A stretch of 64,000 nt of DNA from CAYLUN01 sp964386865 (GCA_964386865.1 CAYLUN010000013.1:1-64000), one strand, 5' to 3'. Positions 8,500-17,854 are shown, numbered from the stretch's first letter. The notes: generated by a model from the sequence alone, not told the origin. Program-made: numbers and translations.

Positions 8500-9225
8500 A
8501 TGAAGCGGCACCTGCTTATCGGCCTCGGCGTGTTGTTCGGCCTGCGCGTGGCGGGCGCGGCCGACCCCGCGCCGGCCACGAACCGCGAAACGCGCGTCCT
8601 CTCCGGGTGGCGCGTCCACGTCCACGCCGCGTGCCTCGCCACCAACGCCGCCGACACGGCTCGCGCGCTTGAGCTGCTCGGCGCGCAGCTCGCGGAAATC
8701 GTCCAAAAGGTGCCGCCGCCCGCGTTGGCCGAACTGCAGAAGGTGGGCCTGTGGATCTCGCCCGAATACGCCGGCATCCCGCCCAAGGCCGAGTACCACC
8801 CCAACGTGAACTGGCTGCGCGAGCACGGCCGCGACCCGGCCATGGCCCGTGGCGTCGAGTTCACCAACGTCCGCATCTTCGAGGCCGAGACCCGGCGCAT
8901 GCCCAACTTCGCGCTGCACGAGCTGGCGCACGCGTACCACGACCGCGCGCTCCCGCAGGGCCACGGCAACGCGGAGATCAAGGCGGCCTACGCGCGCGCC
9001 AAGGCCGGCGGCACCTACGACAAGGTCAGGCGCCGCGACGCCGCAGGCCGCGAGCACCTCGACCGCGCCTACGCCCTGGCCAACCCGCAGGAGTACTTCG
9101 CTGAGACCACCGAAGCCTTCTTCAGCCGCAACGACTTCTTCCCCTTCACCCGCGACGAGCTTCGGCAGCACGACCCGGAGATGGCCGAACTTCTGGCGCA
9201 ACTCTGGGGCACTCTTCGCCCTTAG
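8500..9225 (+). CDS. Secreted zincin-type metallopeptidase, putative
   Basis: Protein of 241 residues with a short signal peptide (MKRHLLIGLGVLFGLRVAGA-AD). The key motif is HELAHAYHD, an HExxH zinc site with His140, Glu141 and His144. A downstream NPQEYFAETTEAFFSR could supply the glutamate third ligand, as in gluzincins and in lethal-factor-like peptidases of PVC genomes. It starts 6 bp after the HzsA-like gene with AGGA before the ATG, so it is likely translated from the same message. Substrate is unknown. The catalytic motif is clear; the exact peptidase family is not. Confidence 0.75.
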   Translation: MKRHLLIGLGVLFGLRVAGAADPAPATNRETRVLSGWRVHVHAACLATNAADTARALELLGAQLAEIVQKVPPPALAELQKVGLWISPEYAGIPPKAEYHPNVNWLREHGRDPAMARGVEFTNVRIFEAETRRMPNFALHELAHAYHDRALPQGHGNAEIKAAYARAKAGGTYDKVRRRDAAGREHLDRAYALANPQEYFAETTEAFFSRNDFFPFTRDELRQHDPEMAELLAQLWGTLRP

Positions 9226-9240
9226 CGCGCGACTCGTTTG

Positions 9241-9291
9241 GCGGGCGAGCGCGCCCGCCCTCCCAGTCGCTCCGCACACGAAACGCACTCA
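9241..9291 (-). repeat. REP-like palindromic unit (inverted copy of 3691-3741)
   Basis: The reverse complement matches 3691-3741 at 49 of 51 positions, including the GC-rich palindrome. It sits in the gap between the zincin gene and the DUF885 gene and could form a hairpin at the 3' end of the upstream message. Confidence 0.7.
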
Positions 9292-9411
9292 ACTCGCAAC
9301 CCGAACCGATTGCTCGGCTGATGCGGTTTCCCCTTGTTACAGGCGCGGGGCAACGGGTAACATGATGTCAGAAATGTGAACGGCCAAACGCGGTACTCAA
9401 TTGGAACCCTT

Positions 9412-11148
9412 ATGATGAAGACTCTGAGACTCGGATGTGTCCTGTGCGCGTCGGTGGGCGTGGCGGGAGGAGCGGAGACCGGCGACCAGGCGCTGGAGCG
9501 CTTCTACCGCGCCTATCTGGAGGCCGACTGCGCCCGGCGCCCGGTGCAGGCGACGCGGCTGGGCGACCACCGCTTCGACAGCCGGATCGACGACCTCTCG
9601 CCCGCCGCCCGCGCCGCGCGGCTGGCGCAGGTGCGGCAGGCGCTCGACGCGCTGCCCCGTGCCGTGGACTATGCGAAGCTGTCGCGGTCCGCGCAGATCG
9701 ACTACGAGGTCCTGCGCGACAGCCTCGCGCTGGACGCGTGGCAGCAGGAGAACGTGCGGCGCTTCGAGGAGGATCCGCGCGTCTACGGCGACTACACCAC
9801 GGAGTGCGTCTTCCTGCTCTTTGTGCAGTCCTCGCTGCCCCGCGCCACGAACGTCGCGAACGCCGTCGCCCGCATGAGCGAGCTGCCGCGCGTGCTGGCC
9901 GACGCGCGGGCGAACCTGCGCAACCCGCCGCGCGTCGTCGCCGAAACCGCGGTGAAGCAGAACCTCGGCGCGATCGCCTTCTACGAGCGGGAGGTGTTCG
10001 AGCTGGCCGGCCAGGACGCTGTCACGGAGGAGCTGAAGTCCGCCGCCGCGCGCGCGGCGGACGCGCTGCGCCAGCACCAGCAGTTCCTTGAGCAAGACCT
10101 TTTGCCGCGCGCCACGGGCGAGTGGCGCATCGGCCCGACGAAGTTCGCCGAGAAGTTCGCGCGCGAGCTGGACGCCGGCCTCACCGCCGACGAGTGCCTG
10201 GCCGAGGCCGAGGCGGAGTTTCAGCGCGTCACCCGCGACATGTACGTGCTCGCCCGGCAGCTGTGGGGCTCGCTCGCCCCGGCGCGGCCGCTGCCGCCCG
10301 ACGACGCCGAGGGGCGGCGCGCGACGATCCGGCTCGCGCTGGCCGAGGTCGGCCGCGACCACGCCGAGCCGCAGGCGCTGGTTCCCGAGGCGCAGGCCAC
10401 GGTCGCCAAGATCAAGCGCTTCATCGCGGACCGGCGGCTCCTGACGCTGCCCGAGCCGGACCGCTGCCAGATCCGCGAGATGCAGGAGTTCCTGCGCGGC
10501 AACTACGTGGCGGACCTGCGCTGCGCCCCGCCGCTGGATCCCGAAATGCCGAGCCTCTACAGCATCAGCCCCCCGCCCAAGGAGTGGCCGCCGGAGCGCG
10601 TCGCAAGCTTCGTGGAGGAGTACAACCGGCGGGCCCTCCAGATCCTCACGATCCACGAGGCCTACCCCGGCCACTACGTCCAGCTCGACTACGCCAACCG
10701 CAACCCGTCGCTCGTCCGCCGCGTGATCGGCTCGGACGTGTTCGCCGAAGGCTGGGCGGTCTACTGCGAACAGATGATGCTGGACCAGGGCTACGGCGAA
10801 GGCGACCCGGCGCTGCGCCTCGCGGGCCTCAAGTTCTACCTCCGCGCAGTGGCCAACGCCATCCTCGACCACAAGATGCACTGCAGCGCGATGAGCGATG
10901 ACGAGGCGCTGCGCTTCCTGACCGAGGAGGCGTTTCAAGGCGAGGGGGAGGCGCGGCTCAAAGTCGTCCGCGCCAAGCAGAGCTCGGTCCAGCTTTCCAG
11001 CTACTTCGTGGGCCGCACGGCCTTCTCGCGGCTGCGCCGCGACGTGCAGCGCGAGCGGGGCGCGTCGTTCGACCTCAACCGCTTCCACCAGACTCTGCTC
11101 GAGGCGGGCCCGGTGCCGGTCAAGTATCTGCGGGAGATCGCGAAGTGA
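9412..11148 (+). CDS. DUF885 family protein (putative metallopeptidase)
   Basis: Protein of 578 residues from the ATG at 9412; a GTG at 9376 is in frame but gives an N-terminus that is less like a signal peptide. From 9412 the protein begins MMKTLRLGCVLCASVGVAGGAE, a plausible signal peptide. The family motif HEAYPGHYVQLDY lies at His415 to Tyr427, with FAEGWAVYCEQMM following, which is the standard DUF885 signature of a putative zinc site. Length is usual for the family. The stop overlaps the M24 peptidase start by 4 nt (GTGA), so the two peptidase-like genes are translationally coupled. Activity is predicted from the family only. Confidence 0.82.
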   Translation: MMKTLRLGCVLCASVGVAGGAETGDQALERFYRAYLEADCARRPVQATRLGDHRFDSRIDDLSPAARAARLAQVRQALDALPRAVDYAKLSRSAQIDYEVLRDSLALDAWQQENVRRFEEDPRVYGDYTTECVFLLFVQSSLPRATNVANAVARMSELPRVLADARANLRNPPRVVAETAVKQNLGAIAFYEREVFELAGQDAVTEELKSAAARAADALRQHQQFLEQDLLPRATGEWRIGPTKFAEKFARELDAGLTADECLAEAEAEFQRVTRDMYVLARQLWGSLAPARPLPPDDAEGRRATIRLALAEVGRDHAEPQALVPEAQATVAKIKRFIADRRLLTLPEPDRCQIREMQEFLRGNYVADLRCAPPLDPEMPSLYSISPPPKEWPPERVASFVEEYNRRALQILTIHEAYPGHYVQLDYANRNPSLVRRVIGSDVFAEGWAVYCEQMMLDQGYGEGDPALRLAGLKFYLRAVANAILDHKMHCSAMSDDEALRFLTEEAFQGEGEARLKVVRAKQSSVQLSSYFVGRTAFSRLRRDVQRERGASFDLNRFHQTLLEAGPVPVKYLREIAK

Positions 11149-12317
11149 ACCTTGAGGCGATCCAGCGCGAGCTGCGCAGCACCGGCCTCGACGGCTGGCT
11201 GTTCTTCGACCACCACGGCCACGACCCGCTCGCCTACCGCGTGCTCGGCATGAATCCGAACGCCCACGTCACGCGGCGCTGGTACTACTTCGTCCCGGCC
11301 CAAGGCGAGCCGCGCGGGCTCGTGCACCGCGTGGAGCCGCACCGGCTCGACGCCCTGCCGGGCGCGAAGCTCCCCTACTCGCGCTGGCAGGAGCTGGACG
11401 AGGGGCTGCGGCAGCTGCTGCAAGGCGCGCGCACAATCGCCATGCAGTATTCGCCGCAGTGCGCCGTGCCCTACGTGGCCAACGTCGATGCGGGCACGGT
11501 CGAGTCGGTTCGCGCGCTCGGCGTGGAGGTGGTCAGCTCGGCCAACCTGATCCAGGTCTTCGAGGCCCGGTGGACGCCCGCGCAGCTGGAGATGCACCTG
11601 GAGGCGGGGCGACGCGTGGACCGCATCCGCGCCGAGGCCTTTGACTTCATCCGGCTGGCGACGCGCGGCGACCAGCCGCTCGACGAGTACGGCGTGCAGC
11701 AGTTCGTGATGCGGCGCTTCGCGGAGAACGGACTGGTGACCGACGCGCCGCCGATCGTGGGCGCCAACGCCAACGCGGCGGATTCGCATTACTCGCCCCC
11801 GGCCGCCGGCAGCGCGCCGGTGCGGCGCGGCGACCTGGTGCTGCTCGATCTCTGGGCCAAGCTGGACGCGCCGGACGCCGTCTTCTACGACATCACGTGG
11901 ATGGCGTTCTGCGGCGACGCCGTGCCCGCGCGCATGCGGGAGGTGTTCGCCGTCGCCATGGGCGCGCGCGACGCCGCGCTCCGGCTCGTGCAGGAGGCGG
12001 CCGCAGCGGGCCGCACGTTGCGCGGCTTCGAGGTGGACGACGCGGCGCGCGGCCACATCGAGGCGTGCGGCCTGGGCGCGTGCGTGCGCCACCGCACCGG
12101 CCACAACATCGGGCGCGACGTCCACGGCGCGGGCGCGAACATGGACAACTTCGAGACGCACGACGAGCGGCCCGTGATCCCCTGGACCTGCTTCTCCATC
12201 GAGCCCGCGCTCTACCTGCCCGAGTTCGGCGTGCGCACCGAGATCAACCTCTTCGTGGGCGAGCGCGAGGCGCGGGTCACGGGAGAGATCCAGACCGAGT
12301 TCGAGCGGCTGTTCTGA
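11145..12317 (+). CDS. M24 family metallopeptidase (Xaa-Pro aminopeptidase-like)
   Basis: Protein of 390 residues starting at a GTG that overlaps the DUF885 stop by 4 nt. The N-terminal half (about 1-160) is a creatinase-type domain. The C-terminal half is the pita-bread fold with all five metal ligands in order: Asp235 (LLDLWAK), Asp249 (YDITW), His320 (RTGHNIG), Glu353 (SIEPALY) and Glu366 (RTEIN). There is no signal peptide, so it is probably cytoplasmic and hydrolyses proline-containing peptides, possibly those released by the exported peptidase encoded just before it. Family and catalytic competence are well supported; substrate is inferred. Confidence 0.88.
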   Translation: MNLEAIQRELRSTGLDGWLFFDHHGHDPLAYRVLGMNPNAHVTRRWYYFVPAQGEPRGLVHRVEPHRLDALPGAKLPYSRWQELDEGLRQLLQGARTIAMQYSPQCAVPYVANVDAGTVESVRALGVEVVSSANLIQVFEARWTPAQLEMHLEAGRRVDRIRAEAFDFIRLATRGDQPLDEYGVQQFVMRRFAENGLVTDAPPIVGANANAADSHYSPPAAGSAPVRRGDLVLLDLWAKLDAPDAVFYDITWMAFCGDAVPARMREVFAVAMGARDAALRLVQEAAAAGRTLRGFEVDDAARGHIEACGLGACVRHRTGHNIGRDVHGAGANMDNFETHDERPVIPWTCFSIEPALYLPEFGVRTEINLFVGEREARVTGEIQTEFERLF

Positions 12318-12324
12318 GAAAAGC

Positions 12325-12359
12325 GGCTGTAGGCTATAGGCTATAGGCTATAGGCTGTA
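12325..12359 (+). repeat. Five tandem heptamers (GGCTRTA), downstream of the M24 gene
   Basis: Five head-to-tail copies GGCTGTA, GGCTATA three times, GGCTGTA begin 8 nt after the M24 stop codon. The same heptamer array, in the same orientation relative to the gene, follows the GlyRS gene at 56259-56293. Confidence 0.8.
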
Positions 12360-12454
12360 GGGGTGGAAGGGGAGAAGCAACCCTCCACGCGCGGTTGTTC
12401 GTTCCGGCTTCGCCTCGCGCCGCAGACAATCTCGCGCTCGGAGATCGCGGATGA

Positions 12455-14086
12455 TCATTTGGGCAGCAGGGAGTAGCGCAGGTCGTCGAGGTTGTCGCCC
12501 TCTGCCGGCAGCACTGCGCAGGCGAACTGCCGCTGCCACTGCAGGTGGTCGTTACGGACCAGCAGGCGGTTCCAGCCCTGCTTGAGCGCGGCCGGCCCGA
12601 CCGCCTTGTTCTTGCCGCTGCGGTTCAGGTCGGCGGTCATGACCCGCTCGCCGTTGATCCAGACCACGAAGCCGTGCGTGGCCGAGAAGGTCCGGTGCGA
12701 GAGCTGGAGCTGAACCGGACGCGCCTTCGCGCTGTAGATCCAGCGCACGGCGTACAGCACGTCGTTCGGACTGCCGAAGCACAGGCTGTAGGGCACCACC
12801 GAGTTGGGGTCATCGCCGGCCGTGTAATCGACGCACGGCGTGTTCGCCTGCCACGTGTACTGCTTCTTGCCATCCGTAAACGGCTCGAGGACATGCTTGC
12901 CGGCCACCAGCTCGGCCTCCATGAACGGGACGCTGTTGGTCGGCTGATAGACTTGTCGAGGCTCCCACGCGCCGCCGTTGTCAGGGCCGCAGACGACGCG
13001 CCACGGCGCGGGGATCTGCACGGTCTGGCGGACGCTCTCCTCGCCGACCTTGGCGACGACGGTCACCGGCGTCTGCAAGCGCTCGGGCACGCCGCGGATC
13101 GTAAAGGTCGCCTCGACTTTCGCCATGGGCGACTCGGCCGCGCTCCACCCCTCCGGCAGTTCCAGCGAAAAGGTCGGGGTGCGCGGCGACGTGGCCTCGG
13201 TGCCGTCGTTCCAGAAGCAATCGATGCGGTACGTCTGCTCCGCGCGGTCGGCGGGGCCGCCCGGCTGCGGCTTGAACCAGGTAGTGACCGTCGGCTTGGC
13301 GGGCCGCAGCCGCGCGACCTCCGCGTCGATGCGCGCCTCGAAGGCCGCGATCAGCGTGTCGTCCTGCAAGGCCGCGACCATGCCGCGGATGATCGCCGCG
13401 TGCCCGAGCGGCTGCGAAGGGTGTACCGTGTCCGGCACCACGTGGTAGTCCTGCCTCACCTTGCGGCAGCGTGCCACCACGTCGAAGACCGACGCGGCGG
13501 TCGCGGCGGTGCGGCACTTTTCTTCTTGGGCGAGTTCGCGAGCGAGCTGCGCGAGCCGGTCGCGCACGCGGTTCTTCGGAGCGAGCGGATCCTCGGTGAG
13601 CGGCGTGATCTCGCACAGGACGATCTCGCGCGGCGTGACGCGCGCGCGGATCGCAGCGACCAGCTCGCGGAGTTTCGCCTTCCACGTCTGCAGCACCGCC
13701 TCGTCGTCCAGCATCGTCGGCTTCAGAATATCGTTCATGCCCAGCAGGATGAAGACGACGTCGCCGTGCTTGGCAAAGGCGGCCTGAACATCGAAGCCGC
13801 CCGTGTTGGCCGGCACGGACTGCGTGCGGCTCTTGACCTCCAGATTGTCCTTCCAGTCGAAGAGCGTGTTACCGGAGAAGCCGAGGCCGATGACCTCGTT
13901 GTTGTACGCGGGATAGACCGTGCGTAGGACATTGGTGAACTGGTGGTAGTAGCCCTGCGCGCCCCCCACCGCCTGCGCCGTGATGCTGTCTCCCACGAAG
14001 ATGATCCGGTCGTTCGGCCTGAGCAGCGACTCCGCCCACGCCGACGCCGCCAACAGCCCGACCACAGCCATCAAACACACTTTCAT
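12455..14086 (-). CDS. Secreted SGNH/GDSL hydrolase
   Basis: Protein of 543 residues with a signal peptide (MKVCLMAVVGLLAASAWA-ES) and a GGGGGAG ribosome site. The N-terminal catalytic domain (about 22-270) shows block I FVGDSITAQ with nucleophile Ser34, a block II Gly in GLGFSGNT, block III GMND and block V PDTVHPSQ with the Asp and His. The remaining half, about 280-543, is beta-rich with WKP-type and jelly-roll-like segments (VQLQLSHRTFSATHGFVVWINGERV) and may bind carbohydrate. Such proteins usually remove acetyl or other acyl groups from polysaccharides. It is convergent with the M24 peptidase gene. Catalytic family is clear; substrate is not. Confidence 0.85.
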   Translation of the reverse strand: MKVCLMAVVGLLAASAWAESLLRPNDRIIFVGDSITAQAVGGAQGYYHQFTNVLRTVYPAYNNEVIGLGFSGNTLFDWKDNLEVKSRTQSVPANTGGFDVQAAFAKHGDVVFILLGMNDILKPTMLDDEAVLQTWKAKLRELVAAIRARVTPREIVLCEITPLTEDPLAPKNRVRDRLAQLARELAQEEKCRTAATAASVFDVVARCRKVRQDYHVVPDTVHPSQPLGHAAIIRGMVAALQDDTLIAAFEARIDAEVARLRPAKPTVTTWFKPQPGGPADRAEQTYRIDCFWNDGTEATSPRTPTFSLELPEGWSAAESPMAKVEATFTIRGVPERLQTPVTVVAKVGEESVRQTVQIPAPWRVVCGPDNGGAWEPRQVYQPTNSVPFMEAELVAGKHVLEPFTDGKKQYTWQANTPCVDYTAGDDPNSVVPYSLCFGSPNDVLYAVRWIYSAKARPVQLQLSHRTFSATHGFVVWINGERVMTADLNRSGKNKAVGPAALKQGWNRLLVRNDHLQWQRQFACAVLPAEGDNLDDLRYSLLPK

Positions 14087-14137
14087 TCGATCTCCCCCCT
14101 ATTGCCGGCGCCCCCGTGGCGTTCGGTTCGGTTTAGA

Positions 14138-14291
14138 ATGTCTGTCCCGAATGGCGCTAAGATACGCGCATTCTTCCGTTCTGTTGGCGGCTCAGCACAG
14201 CTTCGCCCTCCATTATCAACGCAAATCCGCAGGGTGGGGGGCGAGGCTGTGCCGAGCCATCCCTTATCTTAGCGCCATTCATGTCTGTCCC
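14138..14291. repeat. 132-bp inverted-repeat element flanked by 11-bp direct repeats
   Basis: The segment 14149-14280 has perfect 16-bp inverted ends, GAATGGCGCTAAGATA and its complement. ATGTCTGTCCC flanks it on both sides (14138-14148 and 14281-14291). Inside is a second palindrome (GGCTCAGCACAGC near 14188 with GGCTGTGCCGAGCC at 14245-14258), whose right arm recurs at 37026-37049. It is non-coding and lies between the SGNH hydrolase and glycosyltransferase genes. The words GTCTGTCCC and TTAGCGC also occur together near 21356, so the flanking repeat may belong to the element and not be a target duplication. Confidence 0.65.
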
Positions 14292-14318
14292 TTCGCTCAC
14301 CTTCTTTAGGTGGCCTTC

Positions 14319-15452
14319 TCACGGTAACCGGTCTTCGTGCCTCTTCAGGATATCCCGCGCGATATCGGCCGCGGCGACTGCGTGGCCGATTTTTGCGGCG
14401 CTCCGGCCCATGCGGGCCAGGCGGCCCTTGTCCGCGAGCAGGCTCTTGATCTTGTGCCCGGCGTCCTCGATGTCGAAGAGGCGCGCGGCCGCGCCCGCCT
14501 CCAGCAGGTACTCGCAGTTGCGCTGCTCCTGCCCGGGGATGGGGTCGACGATGAGCATCGGCTTGCCTTTGGCCAGAACCTCGGAGGTGGTCAGCCCGCC
14601 GGGCTTGCTGACGATCAGGTCGGCGGCGTCCATCAGCTCGTGCATGTTGTTCACGAAGCCGAACACCGTGACCGGCGTGGAGTTGCCCCGTGCCGCCTCC
14701 TCGGCGCTTGCTTTCAGCGCCTGATTCGAGCCTGCGACCACGAGCAGCCGACAGCTCACGCCTGCTGCGCCGACCGCCTGGATCAGCTCTGCGGCGGGCC
14801 CGACGCCAAAGCCGCCGCTGAGGATGAGCACGACGGGGCGGCCGTCGTCGATCGACAGCCGCCTGCGCGCCTCCTCGCGGGTCAGCCCGCTGGCAAAAAC
14901 CGGATCGATGGGGATTCCCTTCACCGCCACCTGCTCCGGCGGCTGGCCGCGCCTCAGAATCTGCCGCCGGGCCTCTTCCGTCGCGACGTAATAGCACGCC
15001 ACGTTTTCCGCGATCCAGAGCGCATGCACCGCGAAATCAGTCACCGTGCAGAAGAGCGAGGCGTCGGTCTTCCCCTTGCGGATGAGGGACGAGATGATCT
15101 CCAGCGGCATGAAGTGCGTGCAGACGACGACGTCCGGCTCGAACTCGCGGTAGAACTGCGCGAACTCGATCGTGTTGGTCCGGTAGACGAAGGACCGCAG
15201 CTTCTTTCGCAGGGGGTCCGGCGCCTTTCTGTCCAGCCGCGCGTACATGTAGCCCCAGAGTTCGGGCGCCTTTTTGATCACGTCGAGATACGTCTCGCCG
15301 TACGTCTTCTTAAAGATCGCCGGCGTGAAGTCGAGGATGTCGCAGATCTTGATTTCCGCCTCAGGGCAGACCGCGAGGAAGCCTTTTTCCAGCGCCTGAG
15401 CGGCGCGCTTGTGGCCGGCCCCGGCCGACGCGTGCAGGATCAAAATCTTCAC
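14319..15452 (-). CDS. MGDG synthase-like glycosyltransferase (GT28-type)
   Basis: Protein of 377 residues. The GTG at 15452 is chosen because GAGGAGG lies 5 nt upstream and the protein then begins at the conserved VKILILHASAGAGHKRAA; the frame continues 21 codons upstream without family similarity. The N-terminal domain has the GAGH loop and PDVVVCTHF segment of MGDG synthase and processive diacylglycerol glucosyltransferases. The C-terminal domain has SGGFG and SKPGGLTTSE, the GT-B nucleotide-sugar site, then DPIPGQEQRN. The likely reaction is transfer of a sugar from UDP-sugar to diacylglycerol at the inner membrane. The specific donor cannot be read from sequence. Confidence 0.85.
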   Translation of the reverse strand: MKILILHASAGAGHKRAAQALEKGFLAVCPEAEIKICDILDFTPAIFKKTYGETYLDVIKKAPELWGYMYARLDRKAPDPLRKKLRSFVYRTNTIEFAQFYREFEPDVVVCTHFMPLEIISSLIRKGKTDASLFCTVTDFAVHALWIAENVACYYVATEEARRQILRRGQPPEQVAVKGIPIDPVFASGLTREEARRRLSIDDGRPVVLILSGGFGVGPAAELIQAVGAAGVSCRLLVVAGSNQALKASAEEAARGNSTPVTVFGFVNNMHELMDAADLIVSKPGGLTTSEVLAKGKPMLIVDPIPGQEQRNCEYLLEAGAAARLFDIEDAGHKIKSLLADKGRLARMGRSAAKIGHAVAAADIARDILKRHEDRLP

Positions 15453-15754
15453 TCTCGCCTCCTCTTGGACAGCGGAACCAACCGAGCGCAGGCACCGCCG
15501 TCTCTCGTCGCCCATTCAAATTAGCACCCGAGGAACGCGAGCGCCAGCGCAAACAACGCGTGGTGCGCCACAGAACCATCCGACCCGCGGTGCAGCAAGG
15601 CGTTGGTTGCCGGTCCATTCAGCGGAATCCCAAATCGGGAGTTGACCCTTTCCATCCCCCCTCGCATTATGGCTTCTAGACATGGAAGATGGGTTTTCTG
15701 ACTTACCCTTTAGGAGGCGAGGGGTTCTTTCCCTCTTGTTGCAGGCGAGGCCGC

Positions 15755-17854
15755 TTATTTTTGCAGCAACACGCCCGCGTAACCGCAGGGAATCACCACC
15801 TTGCCGGCGTGGAAATCGGCGATATCCGGATTGCCGGAGAATGTCCAGGCGTTCAGCAACTGGGGACGCTCGGCGTCCGTGAAATCGTAAAGCGCGGCGC
15901 GGCGGCTGATTCGGCTGGTGAAGACCACCCGCTTACCATCCGAACGCGGAATGCCGTTGATCTTGCCACTCCCTCCGTCGCCCGGGAACGCCGCCGGCAG
16001 GTTGAAGTATTTCCATGTGCTCCCGTCCGCCGGATCGCCTTCGCCGGGCCGGAGAAAAACGTAGCTGCCGTTCCCGCTTGCGATGGACAGTCCGTCGCGG
16101 AAGGTGCAGATGCCATTCGCAAGATTCAGCCGGTTCACCGCCGTCTCAGCGGTCTGCCGCGGCACGGGAAGGGCGGCGAGGTCAAACCACTTGAGCGAGG
16201 TGTGGGCGTTGTTAAACGCGAAATGACGTCCGTCGGGCGACCCGTTCGCGAGGTACTTATCCCAACCCGGACATGATCCGCTGTGGAACGCGTGCTTGAA
16301 TTCCGGCAACGCACGGACGTCATAAAGCTCGAACCCGCAGCGGTCGGAGCAGAACAGCCAGCCCGGCACGGCCGGCTGGACGTAGAGCGCCAGGTTCTTG
16401 CCAGCGGAGATTTTCGGCAGCCGCGCGACCTCCTTGAAGGGCGCCGCGCCGTCCAGCTCGTACACGCCGAAGCCGTCATGACCTTCGGCCGTGTAAAGAC
16501 GGCTTCCTTCAACCTTCACATCAAACACCTTGTCGTGTCCCGGCAGTTTGGCGAGTTCCTTGAGCCCGCCGTTGTCCGGCAGAATTTGCAAGGCGTAAAG
16601 CCCCGCGTCGCCGCAGGCGGCGTAGACGACGTCGCCCCGCACCGCGGCGCCGCGCGCCTGGCCGACGTCGCGCGGCTTCCACACATGCCAGGCGGACACG
16701 TCCACGGAATACGGTTCGCGGTAGGACGCGTTCTGGGGCGGCGCGCCGCGGTCGAAGGGCTCCGCCTTCGCGCGCGGACACGGAATCGCGAAAACGCCCG
16801 CGCCGTTGACGGCCGCGTACACGACGCCGTCGGCCACGGCCACGGACCCGACGCAATCGCTCGGCCACTCCGGATGCTTCGGGTTCGGCGAAACCCAGCG
16901 GTCGAGCGTGCGGGGATTGGCTTTGTCCGAAATGTCCACGGCGAACACGCCGTTGTGCGTTTGGGCGGCGATCAGCAAGCTGCCGGACGTTCGGGGCGTC
17001 CACATGTCGAGCCCGCGCGCGTAGAACGGCGGATAGTCCACGCGACCGACGCGCTTCGGATGCGCCGGATCCGCGACGTCGAAGATGTCGAGCCCGTGAC
17101 CCATGCCGCCGCCGGCGGCGGGACCGCCGAACCGTTGCATCTCGGCGGTCACCACGCCGCCCGACACGGTGCGGTGCATGGCGTGGTGCCCCGTGGCGGC
17201 GTACAGGTAACGGCCCTGCAGCCACACGCCGTCCCCGTAACCGTAGAGTTCCACGTGGTCGGTCTGGCGGATGGCCGTCATGTCGTGCGCGTCGAAGACG
17301 GTGACATGCGCCGACCCCCAGTCGCCGGAATAGAGCCACCCGTCGCGGTAGACGACGCTTTGGGACTCGTCCGTCTTGCGCATCGCAATATGGCGCGGAT
17401 GGTCCGGATCGGAAACGTCGATGAACTCCACGCCGTTCTGGCGTTGCCCGAGGAAGCAGACGTCGCCCGCGACGTCCACGCCGGTCGCGAGTTCGCAGCA
17501 GTCGAAACGGGAACGGATACGCGGCTTTTGCGGCTTCGTCGCGTCGACGATCCACAATCCGTATTCACGCGTGGAGACATACGCCATGCCCTTTTCCACA
17601 GCGATCTGACGGACTCCGCCCAAACCGTCCACCTCGCCGAGTTTCCGCGGCGCGAGCGGTTTCGAAACGTCGTAGACATACAGCCACGAGCCTGCACCCG
17701 CGTACAGCTTGTCGCCCTCAAGGCACAACGCCATCGCTTTGTCGCCGATTCCCTCGACCCGGAACGCCTCGCCGAAAACCTTTGCTTCCTCGGCCTTCGC
17801 CACCGTCAAGAACGCCACCGAGAACGAAATCAACAACGACATCTCAGTCTTCAT
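15755..17854 (-). CDS. LVIVD-repeat beta-propeller protein, exported
   Basis: Protein of 699 residues. The ATG at 17854 follows AAAAGGAAGAGCC and gives a signal peptide (MKTEMSLLISFSVAFLTVAKA-EE). At least five units follow the pattern of a variable strand then YVYDVSKPLAPRKLGE, WIVDATKPQKPRI, EFIDVSDPDHPRH, DIFDVADPAHPKRVG and FAVDISDKANPR, which is the LVIVD/choice-of-anchor repeat. The second half is a further propeller-like region ending in FSGNPDIADFHAGKVVIPCGYAGV. No catalytic residues are apparent; a scaffold or ligand-binding role in the periplasm is inferred. Length exceeds a single seven-bladed propeller, suggesting two. Confidence 0.78.
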   Translation of the reverse strand: MKTEMSLLISFSVAFLTVAKAEEAKVFGEAFRVEGIGDKAMALCLEGDKLYAGAGSWLYVYDVSKPLAPRKLGEVDGLGGVRQIAVEKGMAYVSTREYGLWIVDATKPQKPRIRSRFDCCELATGVDVAGDVCFLGQRQNGVEFIDVSDPDHPRHIAMRKTDESQSVVYRDGWLYSGDWGSAHVTVFDAHDMTAIRQTDHVELYGYGDGVWLQGRYLYAATGHHAMHRTVSGGVVTAEMQRFGGPAAGGGMGHGLDIFDVADPAHPKRVGRVDYPPFYARGLDMWTPRTSGSLLIAAQTHNGVFAVDISDKANPRTLDRWVSPNPKHPEWPSDCVGSVAVADGVVYAAVNGAGVFAIPCPRAKAEPFDRGAPPQNASYREPYSVDVSAWHVWKPRDVGQARGAAVRGDVVYAACGDAGLYALQILPDNGGLKELAKLPGHDKVFDVKVEGSRLYTAEGHDGFGVYELDGAAPFKEVARLPKISAGKNLALYVQPAVPGWLFCSDRCGFELYDVRALPEFKHAFHSGSCPGWDKYLANGSPDGRHFAFNNAHTSLKWFDLAALPVPRQTAETAVNRLNLANGICTFRDGLSIASGNGSYVFLRPGEGDPADGSTWKYFNLPAAFPGDGGSGKINGIPRSDGKRVVFTSRISRRAALYDFTDAERPQLLNAWTFSGNPDIADFHAGKVVIPCGYAGVLLQK

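Noticed and set aside
6940..9288. Long minus-strand open frame across the NPCBM-heme and zincin genes
   Set aside because: Composition typical of a GC-rich antisense frame; the plus frames carry CxxCH and HExxH motifs and good starts.
9397..11088. Minus-strand frame opposite the DUF885 gene
   Set aside because: No motifs or ribosome site; the DUF885 frame holds the HEAYPGH signature.
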